From: Alphaproteobacteria bacterium
GTDB taxonomy: Bacteria > Pseudomonadota > Alphaproteobacteria > Micropepsales > Micropepsaceae
Length of the DNA stretch: 53,829 nucleotides
Assembly (NCBI GenBank): GCA_015654635.1
Contig: JAATGP010000024.1
Coordinates: 1-53,829 of the forward strand
Direction of reading: 5' to 3'
The notes beneath the pieces were generated by a model, which worked only from the letters and a program-made list of their open reading frames with translations, had not been told where the DNA came from and made no database searches. A program made the translations under genes and the position numbers. The stretch's first letter is position 1. Every line of letters begins with the position of its first letter. Positions 35,367-44,274 of the stretch are shown piece by piece.

Positions 35367-36764
35367 ATGACCCCACTCTTCGAACAATTGCACGCCATTG
35401 TCGGACCCAAAGGGTTTTCCACCGATCCTGCCGAGATCGCACCGCATCTGGAAGAATGGCGCAGCAAATATACCGGCGCCTCGCCCTTGCTGCTGAAACC
35501 GGCGACCACACAGGAAGTTTCGGCCATACTCGCGCTATGCCATCAGACGGGCACAGCGGTCGTACCGCAAGGCGGCAACACGGGCCTCGTCGGCGCGCAG
35601 ATTCCATTTCACAACGAAATTCTCCTCAGCTTGGCGCGCCTCAATCAAATTCGCGTCGTCGACGTACACAACAGTTGCTTGATCGCCGAAGCCGGTGTCG
35701 TTTTGGCTGCTGCTCAGTCGCTGGCCGATGATAACAGCCTTTTGCTCGCGCCAAGTTTGGCCTCCGAAGGCTCGGCAATGATCGGCGGCTTGATTTCCAG
35801 CAATGCCGGCGGCGTTAATGTGCTGCGCTACGGGATGATGCGCGAGCAGGTTTTGGGCCTTGAAGTCGTGCTAGCCGATGGCCGTATCCTCAACACCTTG
35901 CGGACCTTGCGCAAAGACAACACCGGTTACGATTTAAAGCAGCTCTTTATTGGCGCCGAAGGCACGCTCGGCATCATCACAGCCGCAGCGCTGAAGCTTT
36001 TTCCCAAACCCTCCGAGCGTGCCACCGCCTTTGTCGCCGTCAGCAATGTAAACAAGGCGACGGCGCTGCTGGCACGGTTGCAGAAGCATACCAATGGCCT
36101 CCTCAACGCCTTTGAACTTCTCGCCCGCGCTGGGCTCGAGCTGGTTCTGAGGCATATACCCGGCAGCAAAGACCCCTTTGCCGTGCCCTCGCCCTGGTAT
36201 GTGTTGTGTGAAGCCTCGGGGATCGCTGGTGTGGAAGCGGCGTTCCAAGCCGGGCTTGAAAGCGCGCTCGAAGACGGGCTCGCCGATAACATCGTCATCG
36301 CCTCCAGCGAGAGCCAGCGCGCGGCGCTATGGCGTCTGCGCGAAGCCATGTCCGAGGCCCAGAAGCTCGAAGGCCCGTCGCTCAAACACGACATCTCCGT
36401 CCCCGTCAGCGCGGCCGCTGCTTTCATTGACAAGGCCATTGCCGCGGTTGCCGCCCACCTACCCTCCGCGCGCGCCGTGCCGTTCGGCCATCTCGGCGAC
36501 GGCAATCTGCATTTCAATTTTCAGATGGAGCAAGGTGCGGATCCGCAAAGCTACCTCGCCCATTGGGATGATATTCAGCAGATCGTGCATGACATCGTGC
36601 AGGAATTCGGTGGTTCGTTCAGCGCCGAACATGGCGTCGGCGTGATGAAGCGCGCTGCCCTGAAGCGCTATAAAAGCACGGTTGAAGTTGATCTCATGCG
36701 TCTTCTGAAACAGAGTCTCGATCCCAAAGCCATTCTCAATCCCGGCAAGCTCATCCCCGATTAA
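35367..36764 (+). CDS. FAD-linked 2-hydroxy acid dehydrogenase
   Basis: The 465-residue protein belongs to the FAD_binding_4/FAD-oxidase_C family (GlcD, D-lactate and D-2-hydroxyglutarate dehydrogenases). The FAD-binding PCMH domain has VPQGGNTGLVGAQIP and LASEGSAMIGGLISSNAGGV with the phosphate-contacting glycines; the C-terminal part has FGHLGDGNLHFNF, EHGVGVMKR and LDPKAILNPGKLIPD. Length and motifs are complete. It could oxidise D-2-hydroxyglutarate or a related 2-hydroxy acid; the sequence does not decide. ATG 35367 lies seven bases after tsaC, so cotranscription is likely. Confidence 0.9.
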   Translation: MTPLFEQLHAIVGPKGFSTDPAEIAPHLEEWRSKYTGASPLLLKPATTQEVSAILALCHQTGTAVVPQGGNTGLVGAQIPFHNEILLSLARLNQIRVVDVHNSCLIAEAGVVLAAAQSLADDNSLLLAPSLASEGSAMIGGLISSNAGGVNVLRYGMMREQVLGLEVVLADGRILNTLRTLRKDNTGYDLKQLFIGAEGTLGIITAAALKLFPKPSERATAFVAVSNVNKATALLARLQKHTNGLLNAFELLARAGLELVLRHIPGSKDPFAVPSPWYVLCEASGIAGVEAAFQAGLESALEDGLADNIVIASSESQRAALWRLREAMSEAQKLEGPSLKHDISVPVSAAAAFIDKAIAAVAAHLPSARAVPFGHLGDGNLHFNFQMEQGADPQSYLAHWDDIQQIVHDIVQEFGGSFSAEHGVGVMKRAALKRYKSTVEVDLMRLLKQSLDPKAILNPGKLIPD

Positions 36765-37121
36765 GCCCGTAAAACTGTTGCACCAAGGCCGCACGAGCGA
36801 ATTCTCCTGCATGCGACACCGTCGCGTTTTCACGTCACAGCCTCGGCGAACGCTGCTCTCGGTGCTTGTCTTTTGAGCACGCCAGGCGGGCGATGCTGGT
36901 TTCGCCAGCGCCCCATCGCTCGTAGCCGAGGGTTGAAAAACAAGCGATAAAGTGGCTCTTGTTGCGAGCGCGCTAGTCTCGACGCAGCGAATGGTTTGCA
37001 TGTGATCACATTTTGAGCGCGCCATGCCGTATCCGAACGCCCGCCTTCGTCTACTTCCCTTACGTTGACTCGGAGCCGGTGCGTGCTATCCCGCAATAGA
37101 CCCGCAAATTCGGAGGATCGC
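36765..37121. other. 357-base gap before modA, with a palindrome
   Basis: No gene is supported; the overlapping minus-strand frame is low quality. The one clear signal is the 12-base palindrome at 37000-37011. Confidence 0.5.
37000..37011. promoter_or_regulatory. 12-bp perfect palindrome upstream of modA
   Basis: ATGTGATCACAT is its own complement. It sits 110 bases before the modA start in an otherwise plain region. It has the TGTGA/TCACA half-sites used by CRP/FNR-family regulators but without the usual six-base spacer, so the binding protein is uncertain. Confidence 0.35.
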
Positions 37122-37895
37122 ATGAGCCTGTTTCGCCTCTCACGATTGGTAGCCGCGGCAGCCACCGCGCTGGCCGTTACCGCCGGTGCCTTCGCTGCCG
37201 ATGTCACGGCCTTCGCCGCCGCCTCCCTGGCTTCGGCCCTGCCCGAGATCGCCTCGGCGTATCAAAAACAAACCGGTCACACGGTGGCTTTCTCCTTCGC
37301 GGCCTCTTCGGTCCTGGCCCGGCAAATTGAGAATTCTCCCGGTGCGGATGTTTTCATGTCAGCCGACGCCGACTGGATGGATTATCTCGACAATAAAGGC
37401 CTCATTCAACATCCCACACGCAAAACGCTGTTGACCACGCACCTCGTTCTGATCGCGCCCTCCACCTCCACAATCACTCTGAAGATCGCGCCACATTTCG
37501 ACATTCTCGGCGCCTTGCAAGGCGGGCGCATCGCCATCGCCAATCCAGATTCGGTGCCCGCGGGCAAATACGCCAAGGCGTCACTGACCTCACTCGGCGT
37601 CTGGAGCACGGTGGCCGATCACATAGCCAGCGCCGAAAGCGTTCGCGTGGCGCTCGCCTATGTGGCGCGCGGCGAAACCCCGCTCGGCATCGTCTACAAG
37701 ACCGACGCGCTGGTCGAGCCCAAGGTGAAGATCGTCGATACCTTCCCCGATACTAGCCACGCGCCCATCGTTTATCCCGCGGCGCTGACCAAAGACGCCA
37801 AACCCATCGCCAAGGAATTCCTGGATTTCCTGAGCGGGCCGCAAGCACGCGCCGTCTTCGTTAAATACGGCTTCGACCTCTGGACAGAACATTAA
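37122..37895 (+). CDS. modA: Molybdate ABC transporter substrate-binding protein (no modB/modC nearby)
   Basis: The 257-residue periplasmic protein has a signal peptide (to about AVTAGAFA) and the ModA pattern: VTAFAAASLASALPEIASAY, the SFAASSVLARQIENSPGADVFMSAD element that forms the oxyanion site, LVLIAP, IAIANPDSVPAGKYAKASL and GETPLGIVYKTDA. GGAGG lies five bases before the ATG. The permease (modB) and ATPase (modC) normally follow; here the gene is ended by a terminator and the next gene is convergent. It may serve a transporter encoded elsewhere. Confidence 0.93.
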   Translation: MSLFRLSRLVAAAATALAVTAGAFAADVTAFAAASLASALPEIASAYQKQTGHTVAFSFAASSVLARQIENSPGADVFMSADADWMDYLDNKGLIQHPTRKTLLTTHLVLIAPSTSTITLKIAPHFDILGALQGGRIAIANPDSVPAGKYAKASLTSLGVWSTVADHIASAESVRVALAYVARGETPLGIVYKTDALVEPKVKIVDTFPDTSHAPIVYPAALTKDAKPIAKEFLDFLSGPQARAVFVKYGFDLWTEH

Positions 37896-37924
37896 TTCTG
37901 AAGGCTAAGCCATTCGGCTTGAGG

Positions 37925-37959
37925 CGTGCGCATTCTCTTTCGGGTGCGCACGTTTTTTT
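37925..37959 (+). terminator. Intrinsic terminator of modA
   Basis: CGTGCGCA (37925-37932) pairs perfectly with TGCGCACG (37945-37952), loop 12 bases, followed by seven T. The T run reaches into the stop codon of the convergent glucan synthase gene. Confidence 0.8.
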
Positions 37960-40600
37960 ACGCCGCCTTCACGATGCCAGCTTCCACCGGCGCATCCGGT
38001 GCCCCCTTGGCAAGGCCGCGCGTGCTGACGGCAGCGGTGACCACCGTCGCGGCATAAGGCAGGCTCTGCACCCACAGCATCACGATCCACAGCCATGCAG
38101 CCGGATCGTCATAGCGCCCGGTGGACATCACCGACACCACCGCCACGATGCAGGCGCCGAACAATACCGTCTCCTGCCACACACCGCGCAAAGCTTGGCT
38201 TAACAACGCTTCATCGGCGCATTTGGGCGTGCGCAGGAAAGGTGTGCCGCTGGTGAAAATGCCGGACCATACCGCCTTGGCCACCGTGTGCGTCAGCGCC
38301 AGCCCGGCCACCGACGCCATCAAAGCCCCCCGCATGCCGGAGCGCACTTTGGAAGGATAGAGCAGCAGCGTCTTCAGCATTTTGGCTGCGAACAGCGCCA
38401 GCGCCGCCGCCGACAGAACCGGCATCGGCACATCGACATAGCGTGGCGCTGCCCACATCGCGAAGCTCCAGGTCAGCGCGATGAAAGTCACGATCATGCC
38501 CAGCCCGTCGGAAATCCATGGCAGCCAGCCGCTGAGAAAATGGTAGCGCTGGCCCCAGGAAAGCTTGCTCTTGCCGGCAAAGATCGCGCCCGCATGGTGC
38601 TTTAAGATTTGCATGGCGCCATAGACCCAGCGATAGCGCTGGCTTTGGAAGGCCTTCAGTGTATCGGGGATAAGCCCCTTGCCCATGCTCTGTGGAATAT
38701 AGGCCGCGCCATAGCCGGCTTCGAACAGGCGTAAGCCCAGCTCGGTATCTTCGGTGATGCACCAAGTCGCCCAGCCGCCCACTTCCACCAGCTTGTCGCG
38801 GCGCACGATGGTCATAGTGCCGTGCTGGATGATGGCGTCGGATTCGTTGCGTTCCACCATACCGATCTGGAAGAAGCCGCGATATTCTTCATTGCACATC
38901 GCCTTGAACAGGCTCTCTCCGGCGTCGCTATAGTCCTGGGGACCTTGTACCAGTGCGATATGATCGTCGGCGAAATAGGGTAACGTCAGGCGCAGCCAAT
39001 TGGCATCGACCTTATAATCGCTGTCGATCACCGCCACGAATTGGGCATCGGGATGGGTTAGCGACAGCGCGATATTGAGTGCGCCAGCTTTGAAGCCCTT
39101 CACACCGTCGAAATGGAAGAAGCGAAAGCGCGGACCCAGCGCGGCGCAGTGGGCTTCCACTGGCCGCCAGTTCTCTTCCTCCGGGGTGTTGTTATCGAGG
39201 ACGACGACTTCGAAATTCTCGTAATCGAGCAACGCCAGCGCATCCAGCGTCGCGATCATCATCTCCGGTGGTTCGTTGTAACAAGGCACGTGCACCGAGA
39301 CGAGCGGGGCTTTTTCCGGAATTTCCGCGCGCACGGCGCGGCGCTCCACGCGCCACAACACGGCTGCCAGTTCGATGCCTTCGGTTAGGATAACAATGGA
39401 GGCCAGCAGCACCAAAGGCGACATGGCAATGATAAGCACGATGTTGGTGGGATCGATGTAATTCAGCGTGGTGGCGTCGATCAGCATCAAAATACCGGTG
39501 GTGACGAGCGCCACCAGCCCCCCCATCACCAGATAGCCGGTCGCGTGCACCCGCGGCATCCAGCTCAAAATGAGGAGACCTAAGAGCAGCGAAAACGTCG
39601 CTGCAAACAATGTGTATTTTCGCCACTCGGGAAAGGACCGCACAACGCCGGTGAAAAGAAATTTTGGCTGGCCCTCGGCATTGAAGAGACCCCAATAAGC
39701 CCCCACGCCGCCGCCCTTGCCTTCGAGGGTGCCCTTCCACGGCTGGTCGTAAGCTTCGATGATGTAGTAGTCGTAACCCTTATCCAGCGCGAGCTGGACG
39801 AAATTGCGGAGGAAATAGGCTTCGTTCGCAAGCGAAGCTTCCGCATTGCCGTAACCGCGTCCCTGACTTGGCCAGCCGACTTCACCGATCACAATAGGCT
39901 TATCGGGGAATTCGTCCTGCACATGGTTATAAGCATTCTGCACAAAGCCGGTGGCGGTGCGAATGTCGGCGCCCTCCCAATAGGGCAGAAGGTGGACGAA
40001 AATGACATCGCAATACGGGCCAAGTTCTGGATGCAGGAGCCACGTCGACCAGGTCTCCGCCGTTGTTACTTTGATACGGGCGGGCAAAGCGGCCCGAACG
40101 CGTTTGAGATAGCCGTTGAGCTGGTCGCCGGTGACATCGCCGCGCATTACCGATTCATTGCCGACAATAACGCGGTCGACGACGCGCCGGTTGGCGAGAA
40201 TGGCGCTCAGCGCTTTTTCGACTTCGATCTCATTCTTGTCGAGATCGGCCCCGATCCAAATGCCGACGGAGACCGTCAGCCCATAGCGCCGTGCGATCTC
40301 GGGCACTTTGTCGAGGCCGTAATTGACCGTGTAGGTCCGCACATGTCCGGCGAAGCGCGCCAGCTGCGCCATGTCGAGATCGATGCGTTCGGGCGATACA
40401 TGCTTGACTTGCTGACTGTCGTAGGTGTGGCTGGGGTAATAGGTTACCCCACGCACTTGGCCATCCCACTCAGGCGCAATCACCGTGTAGTCCCGGCTCG
40501 CCCAAAACAGGGCGCTGGCTGAGACCACCAGCAAGAGTGCAAGCGCGATCCGGAGCGAGCCGCCCCGGCCGCGCAGCAACTGGCGTAGCTTGTCGATCAA
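37958..40600 (-). CDS. GH17-GT2 fusion, beta-glucan synthase (NdvB/NdvC-like)
   Basis: The 880-residue inner-membrane protein joins a GH17 domain to a family 2 glycosyltransferase. After a signal-anchor helix (about 16-34) the GH17 domain (45-310) keeps both catalytic glutamates, E149 (VGNES) and E240 (IGEVGWPSQG), and would face the periplasm. Several membrane helices follow, then the cytoplasmic GT2 domain: VPCYNEPPE, DSD at 526-528, TED near 617 and QSQRYRW at 652-658, then more helices. Pseudomonas, Azotobacter and Bradyrhizobium relatives make or remodel beta-1,3(/1,6)-glucans, the GH17 part acting as a transglycosylase. A periplasmic or secreted beta-glucan made in one protein is the likely role. 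Confidence 0.88.
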   Translation of the reverse strand: MIDKLRQLLRGRGGSLRIALALLLVVSASALFWASRDYTVIAPEWDGQVRGVTYYPSHTYDSQQVKHVSPERIDLDMAQLARFAGHVRTYTVNYGLDKVPEIARRYGLTVSVGIWIGADLDKNEIEVEKALSAILANRRVVDRVIVGNESVMRGDVTGDQLNGYLKRVRAALPARIKVTTAETWSTWLLHPELGPYCDVIFVHLLPYWEGADIRTATGFVQNAYNHVQDEFPDKPIVIGEVGWPSQGRGYGNAEASLANEAYFLRNFVQLALDKGYDYYIIEAYDQPWKGTLEGKGGGVGAYWGLFNAEGQPKFLFTGVVRSFPEWRKYTLFAATFSLLLGLLILSWMPRVHATGYLVMGGLVALVTTGILMLIDATTLNYIDPTNIVLIIAMSPLVLLASIVILTEGIELAAVLWRVERRAVRAEIPEKAPLVSVHVPCYNEPPEMMIATLDALALLDYENFEVVVLDNNTPEEENWRPVEAHCAALGPRFRFFHFDGVKGFKAGALNIALSLTHPDAQFVAVIDSDYKVDANWLRLTLPYFADDHIALVQGPQDYSDAGESLFKAMCNEEYRGFFQIGMVERNESDAIIQHGTMTIVRRDKLVEVGGWATWCITEDTELGLRLFEAGYGAAYIPQSMGKGLIPDTLKAFQSQRYRWVYGAMQILKHHAGAIFAGKSKLSWGQRYHFLSGWLPWISDGLGMIVTFIALTWSFAMWAAPRYVDVPMPVLSAAALALFAAKMLKTLLLYPSKVRSGMRGALMASVAGLALTHTVAKAVWSGIFTSGTPFLRTPKCADEALLSQALRGVWQETVLFGACIVAVVSVMSTGRYDDPAAWLWIVMLWVQSLPYAATVVTAAVSTRGLAKGAPDAPVEAGIVKAA

Positions 40601-40664
40601 GTTTCGCTAACGCTCCAACCAGCCGAAAGCCGCCATCTCCCCTGTTTCTGGAGACACGGACAGC

Positions 40665-41204
40665 CTATTTACCATCATCCGGGCCCAGATCTTCGCCGGC
40701 ATGTTTGTCATCGGGATCGTTGGGATCGGCCGGACGCAATCTCGGCGGTGTCACGTTTTTCAGTTCCACCTCGAACACCAGGGTCTGATTGGGCCCAATC
40801 GAGCCATCGGGCGTTCCGGTCTCGCCATAACCGAGCCTCGAGGGAATCACGATCTCCCATTTGTCGCCGACTTTCATCAACGCCAGAGCCTCGGCCCAGC
40901 CGGCAATCAAGGAATTGGCTTTGAAGCGGACCGGCATGCCCTCTTCGGTGCCGTCGAACACAGTGCCGTTGATTAGCTTGCCCGTGTAATAGACGGTGAC
41001 ATAATCGATCAGGCGCGGCCGTTGGCCAAAGCCATTCTGCAAAATGCGATAGCGCAGGCCATCCGGCTTAATCTGAACACCGGGTTTCTTGTCATAAGCC
41101 GCCAGAAAGGCCTGGTTCGCGGCCGGGCTCAACGCCGGATCAGCAGCCGCAGCGGGAACCGCTGTGGCAATGACCAGCAGAGCCAGCATCCATCCAAGAC
41201 GCAT
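40665..41204 (-). CDS. Exported FKBP-type peptidyl-prolyl isomerase
   Basis: The 179-residue protein has a signal peptide (MRLGWMLALLVIATAVPAAAA) and an FKBP domain (about 65-160): VTVYYTGKLINGTVFDGTEE, SLIAGWAEALALMKVGDKWEIVIPSRLGYGE and LVFEVELKNV. It would fold proteins in the periplasm. After the domain comes a proline/aspartate-rich tail (PADPNDPDDKHAGEDLGPDD) with no known role. ATG 41204 is preferred to upstream ATGs (41216, 41255) because TGAGGT lies just before it. It is on the same strand and 64 bases before the glucan synthase gene, so the two could share a transcript. Confidence 0.92.
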   Translation of the reverse strand: MRLGWMLALLVIATAVPAAAADPALSPAANQAFLAAYDKKPGVQIKPDGLRYRILQNGFGQRPRLIDYVTVYYTGKLINGTVFDGTEEGMPVRFKANSLIAGWAEALALMKVGDKWEIVIPSRLGYGETGTPDGSIGPNQTLVFEVELKNVTPPRLRPADPNDPDDKHAGEDLGPDDGK

Positions 41205-41389
41205 TGCATACCTCATTCCCAAACGTCGCGAGACACCTCGCAAGGCGCGCACCATAACCTAGGCGATGGGGTGCGCCAGCTTAATTATCGCGGCGGAACA
41301 GCCGATTGAAGAGGCCGCGCCGGGGTCCCGCCTTGCCCAAAGCAGCCCCAATATCGCCGCCATGGGTCTGCTTTTCGGGCTGGAAACGC

Positions 41390-42073
41390 TCACATGAACA
41401 GTTTCGGGAACGCCACGTGAACGAGCACGACCAGGCCGAAGATTGTTACCAAGGCTCCCGAGGCCCGATTGATGATTTGCACCACATGGTCATCGATACG
41501 GGCATGCAGCTGGCCCACCACCGTCGTCAGCGATGCCCACCAAGTCGCCGAGCCGGCCACCACACCGATCACCCAGAAGGCGGCGGTAAAGAAGCTCGGA
41601 TTCTGCGCCATGCCGCCCAAACTCGCCGACCAGCCGAGGAACCAAGCGAAGGTTGCCGGATTGGTCGTCGTCAGCGCAAAAGTTGTCGCCATGCCTCGAA
41701 CCGGTGAGTTCACCGCTACCTTGCCGTTTACCGGTTTACCGTTCTTGCCGTTGGACGGTCCATAGGTCTCGGCAATGCGCGCCGGGGGCGGCACAAAGAA
41801 CATGCGAACCCCGATCACCAGCAGCATGATGCCGCCAAGGAGCTGAAGCGGCATGGAATAGCCGTTGATGAGCTGGGATATCGCCGTCAGGCTGAACCCT
41901 GCGATACAGGCGAAAATACCGTCGCCCAGCGCCGCGCCAAGCCCCGACAGAAAGCCGTAAAGCGAGCCGAACTGAAGCGTGCGCCGGATGCAGATCAGGT
42001 TTACCGGCCCGATCGGAATCGCCGCAATCAGGCCAACAACCCAACCGGTGAGGATGATACCAACGTAATCCAT
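41390..42073 (-). CDS. LysE family exporter
   Basis: The 227-residue inner-membrane protein has six hydrophobic segments and the LysE/RhtB signature at the N-terminus (IPIGPVNLICIRRTLQFG, then GLGAALGDGIF) and TTTNPATFAWFLGW in the middle. Such exporters remove amino acids or related metabolites; the substrate is unknown. A hydrophilic loop between helices 3 and 4 (YGPSNGKNGKPVNGKVAVNS) is longer than usual. GGGGTC precedes the ATG. After the stop, a different frame continues for about 37 codons with coding-like sequence. Confidence 0.9.
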   Translation of the reverse strand: MDYVGIILTGWVVGLIAAIPIGPVNLICIRRTLQFGSLYGFLSGLGAALGDGIFACIAGFSLTAISQLINGYSMPLQLLGGIMLLVIGVRMFFVPPPARIAETYGPSNGKNGKPVNGKVAVNSPVRGMATTFALTTTNPATFAWFLGWSASLGGMAQNPSFFTAAFWVIGVVAGSATWWASLTTVVGQLHARIDDHVVQIINRASGALVTIFGLVVLVHVAFPKLFM

Positions 42074-42366
42074 TAGACCCCGAAAACCATGCCCGGCCGC
42101 CCGTTCTTATTGCTCATGGAATCCTCTACGTCCGCGGCGGCTGCCGCATATAGACGATTTCAGCGTCAGGATGCGAGATTCTTCCAGTTTCAAGACGGTA
42201 GCCGTCCTGTGCCCCTGCTGATTCCCCAAAAAACCAAGCTCTTCCCGGATTTACCAACCCCGCCCGGACAGCACAGCGGAGACTGGCCCCAGCGGCAGCC
42301 CCCGCTCCATGCGACGCGACGACGCGACCAAGAATCGCCCGCAATCGATTCTGGCTCTCTCAAATC

Positions 42367-43308
42367 TTAGCCTGTCTCCCGCACCGCATTGCCAGTCTGA
42401 GCATGCGCGCCACAGCGTGTGCGCAGGAAATCGATAAAGGCACCCACCTTGGCAGGCGGCAGTTGGCGTGACGGTCGAAGCACGTGCAGCGCAAAACTCT
42501 CCCCGCGCCAATCTGGAACAAGCTCCACCAACGCACCGGTATCCAGCAACTGCTGGATACCGATGGCCTTGATCCGCACAATGCCGCTGCCTGCTAGGCA
42601 GGCGTTCAACATGGTGCCGAACTCGTCCACCACCAGCCGGCTCTTCGTCTTGATTCTCAGCTGTTCACTCCGGCGCTGAAACAGCCACTCGGTTATCGGA
42701 TTTCCCGTCAGAGAATTTCGCACTTGAATGCAGCAATGCTGTTCCAACTCGGAGGGGTGTGCCGGCGTTCCGTGCCGTGCCAGATAAGCTGGCGAAGCCA
42801 CCGTCACACTGCGCGTTTCCAAAAGCTTGGTGGCGACCAGCGATCCGGTCGGCGGCGTTCCAAAGCGGACGGCCATATCGAAGCCATCTGCAATCATATC
42901 GCCAAGCTGGTCGCGGGCCGCCAGTTCGACCGACAACTCCGGATAGAGCGCCAGGAACGCGCCCGCGTGCGGCGCGAAGAGAAGGCGTGAGAAAAAAGGA
43001 TCGACATTCACACGCAATCGTCCGCGAACGCTCGCGGCAGCGCCGGAAACCACCGCCACGGCATCTTCGATCCCGGCCACCAGGGGGGCTATTTCTGCAA
43101 AGAGCTTGCGGCCCTCTTCTGTAAGCGAGACGGCGCGCGTGCTGCGCTCGAACAAGCGCACGCCAACCCGTTCTTCCAGGCGCAGGATCGCCCGGCTAAC
43201 GCCAGAGCGGGTCAGCCCCAACGTATTGGCAGCCCGTGCAAAGCTGCCGCTTTCGGCAACAGCCGCCAGCACACCGACATTCGAAAGGACACGTCCGTCA
43301 AAAGCCAT
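42367..43308 (-). CDS. LysR family transcriptional regulator
   Basis: The 313-residue protein has the N-terminal winged helix-turn-helix (about 5-65: LAAVAESGSFARAANTLGLT, then RSGVSRAILRLEERVGVRLFE) and the C-terminal LysR substrate-binding domain (about 95-300) with FDMAVRFGTPPTGSLVATKL. The start at 43308 begins the normal family N-terminus; the frame extends six codons further. It is divergent from the NmrA-like gene at 43414, with about 105 bases between, and probably controls it: LysR/NmrA-like quinone or NADPH-dependent reductase pairs are common, often responding to oxidants. Confidence 0.94.
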   Translation of the reverse strand: MAFDGRVLSNVGVLAAVAESGSFARAANTLGLTRSGVSRAILRLEERVGVRLFERSTRAVSLTEEGRKLFAEIAPLVAGIEDAVAVVSGAAASVRGRLRVNVDPFFSRLLFAPHAGAFLALYPELSVELAARDQLGDMIADGFDMAVRFGTPPTGSLVATKLLETRSVTVASPAYLARHGTPAHPSELEQHCCIQVRNSLTGNPITEWLFQRRSEQLRIKTKSRLVVDEFGTMLNACLAGSGIVRIKAIGIQQLLDTGALVELVPDWRGESFALHVLRPSRQLPPAKVGAFIDFLRTRCGAHAQTGNAVRETG

Positions 43309-43413
43309 CACACATTCGTTGATCAATACTCACCAATATTATGACGAAAGCGCACTTTGAGCAACAATCCCCTACCCCTATTCTCTGCCTGCAACATGTA
43401 GACGGAGATAGCG

Positions 43414-44274
43414 ATGTATGCGGTGATGGGTATTACCGGAAAAGTCGGCGGCGCGGTGGCGCGGGAACTTTTGGCGGCGGGCAAACCGGTGCGTGCCGTG
43501 CTACGCGATCCGCGCAAGGCCCAACCCGGCTGGGACATCGCCAAGGCGGACATCAACGATGCGGCGGCATTGGCCAAAGCCTTTGACGGTACCGAAGCCG
43601 TCTTCATCTTGGCCCCGCCGGTGTTCGATCCCAAACCCGGCTACCCCGAAGCCCAAGCCGTTGCTGACAGCGTAGCAGCGGCGCTACGGGCGGCCAAACC
43701 CGACCGCGTCGTCTATCTCTCCACCATTGGTGCCGATGCCAGCGAAGACAATCTCCTCTCTCAGCACACCATTATCGAAGCCGCTCTGAAGAGCCTGTCC
43801 TTACCGCTCACCTTCCTGCGGCCCGGCTGGTTTCTCGACAATGCGCTGTGGGACGTGGCACCGGCCCGCGATACCGGCAGGTTTGCCGCCTTCCTGCAGC
43901 CGCTCGATCGTGCCATTGCCATGGTGGCCACCGAAGATGTCGGACGTCTGGCGGCGCAATTGCTGCAAGAGAGTTGGAACGGACAGCGCATCGTCGAGCT
44001 GGAAGGCCCGTCACGCGTTTCCTCGAACGATTTGGCGGCGGCCTTTGCTCAAGCTCTTGGCCATCCGGTGCGCGCCGAGCCCGTGCCGCCCGAGCGTTGG
44101 GAAGGTCTTTTCCGTGAACAAGGCATGCAGAATCCAACCCCTCGCATCCGCATGCTTAGTGGTTTCAACGAAGGCTGGATCGGCTTTCAGGACGGCAGCA
44201 AAACCCGCAAGGGCCGGATCACTGCGACGGAGCTGATTGCGGCGCCGTGCCGGGACAGTCAGTCGTTTCGCTGA
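43414..44274 (+). CDS. NmrA-like NAD(P)-binding protein
   Basis: The 286 residues form an atypical short-chain dehydrogenase fold of the NmrA/QOR2 type: MYAVMGITGKVGGAVARELL with the GxxGxxG-like nucleotide motif, VLRDP, DINDAAALAKAFDGTEAVF, then VVYLSTIGAD and FLRPGWFLDNAL. The active-site YxxxK is not evident, as in NmrA proteins that sense or use NADP(H) without it. It is divergent from a LysR regulator that probably controls it. Its stop lies 16 bases inside the end of the convergent pyrC gene. Confidence 0.88.
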   Translation: MYAVMGITGKVGGAVARELLAAGKPVRAVLRDPRKAQPGWDIAKADINDAAALAKAFDGTEAVFILAPPVFDPKPGYPEAQAVADSVAAALRAAKPDRVVYLSTIGADASEDNLLSQHTIIEAALKSLSLPLTFLRPGWFLDNALWDVAPARDTGRFAAFLQPLDRAIAMVATEDVGRLAAQLLQESWNGQRIVELEGPSRVSSNDLAAAFAQALGHPVRAEPVPPERWEGLFREQGMQNPTPRIRMLSGFNEGWIGFQDGSKTRKGRITATELIAAPCRDSQSFR

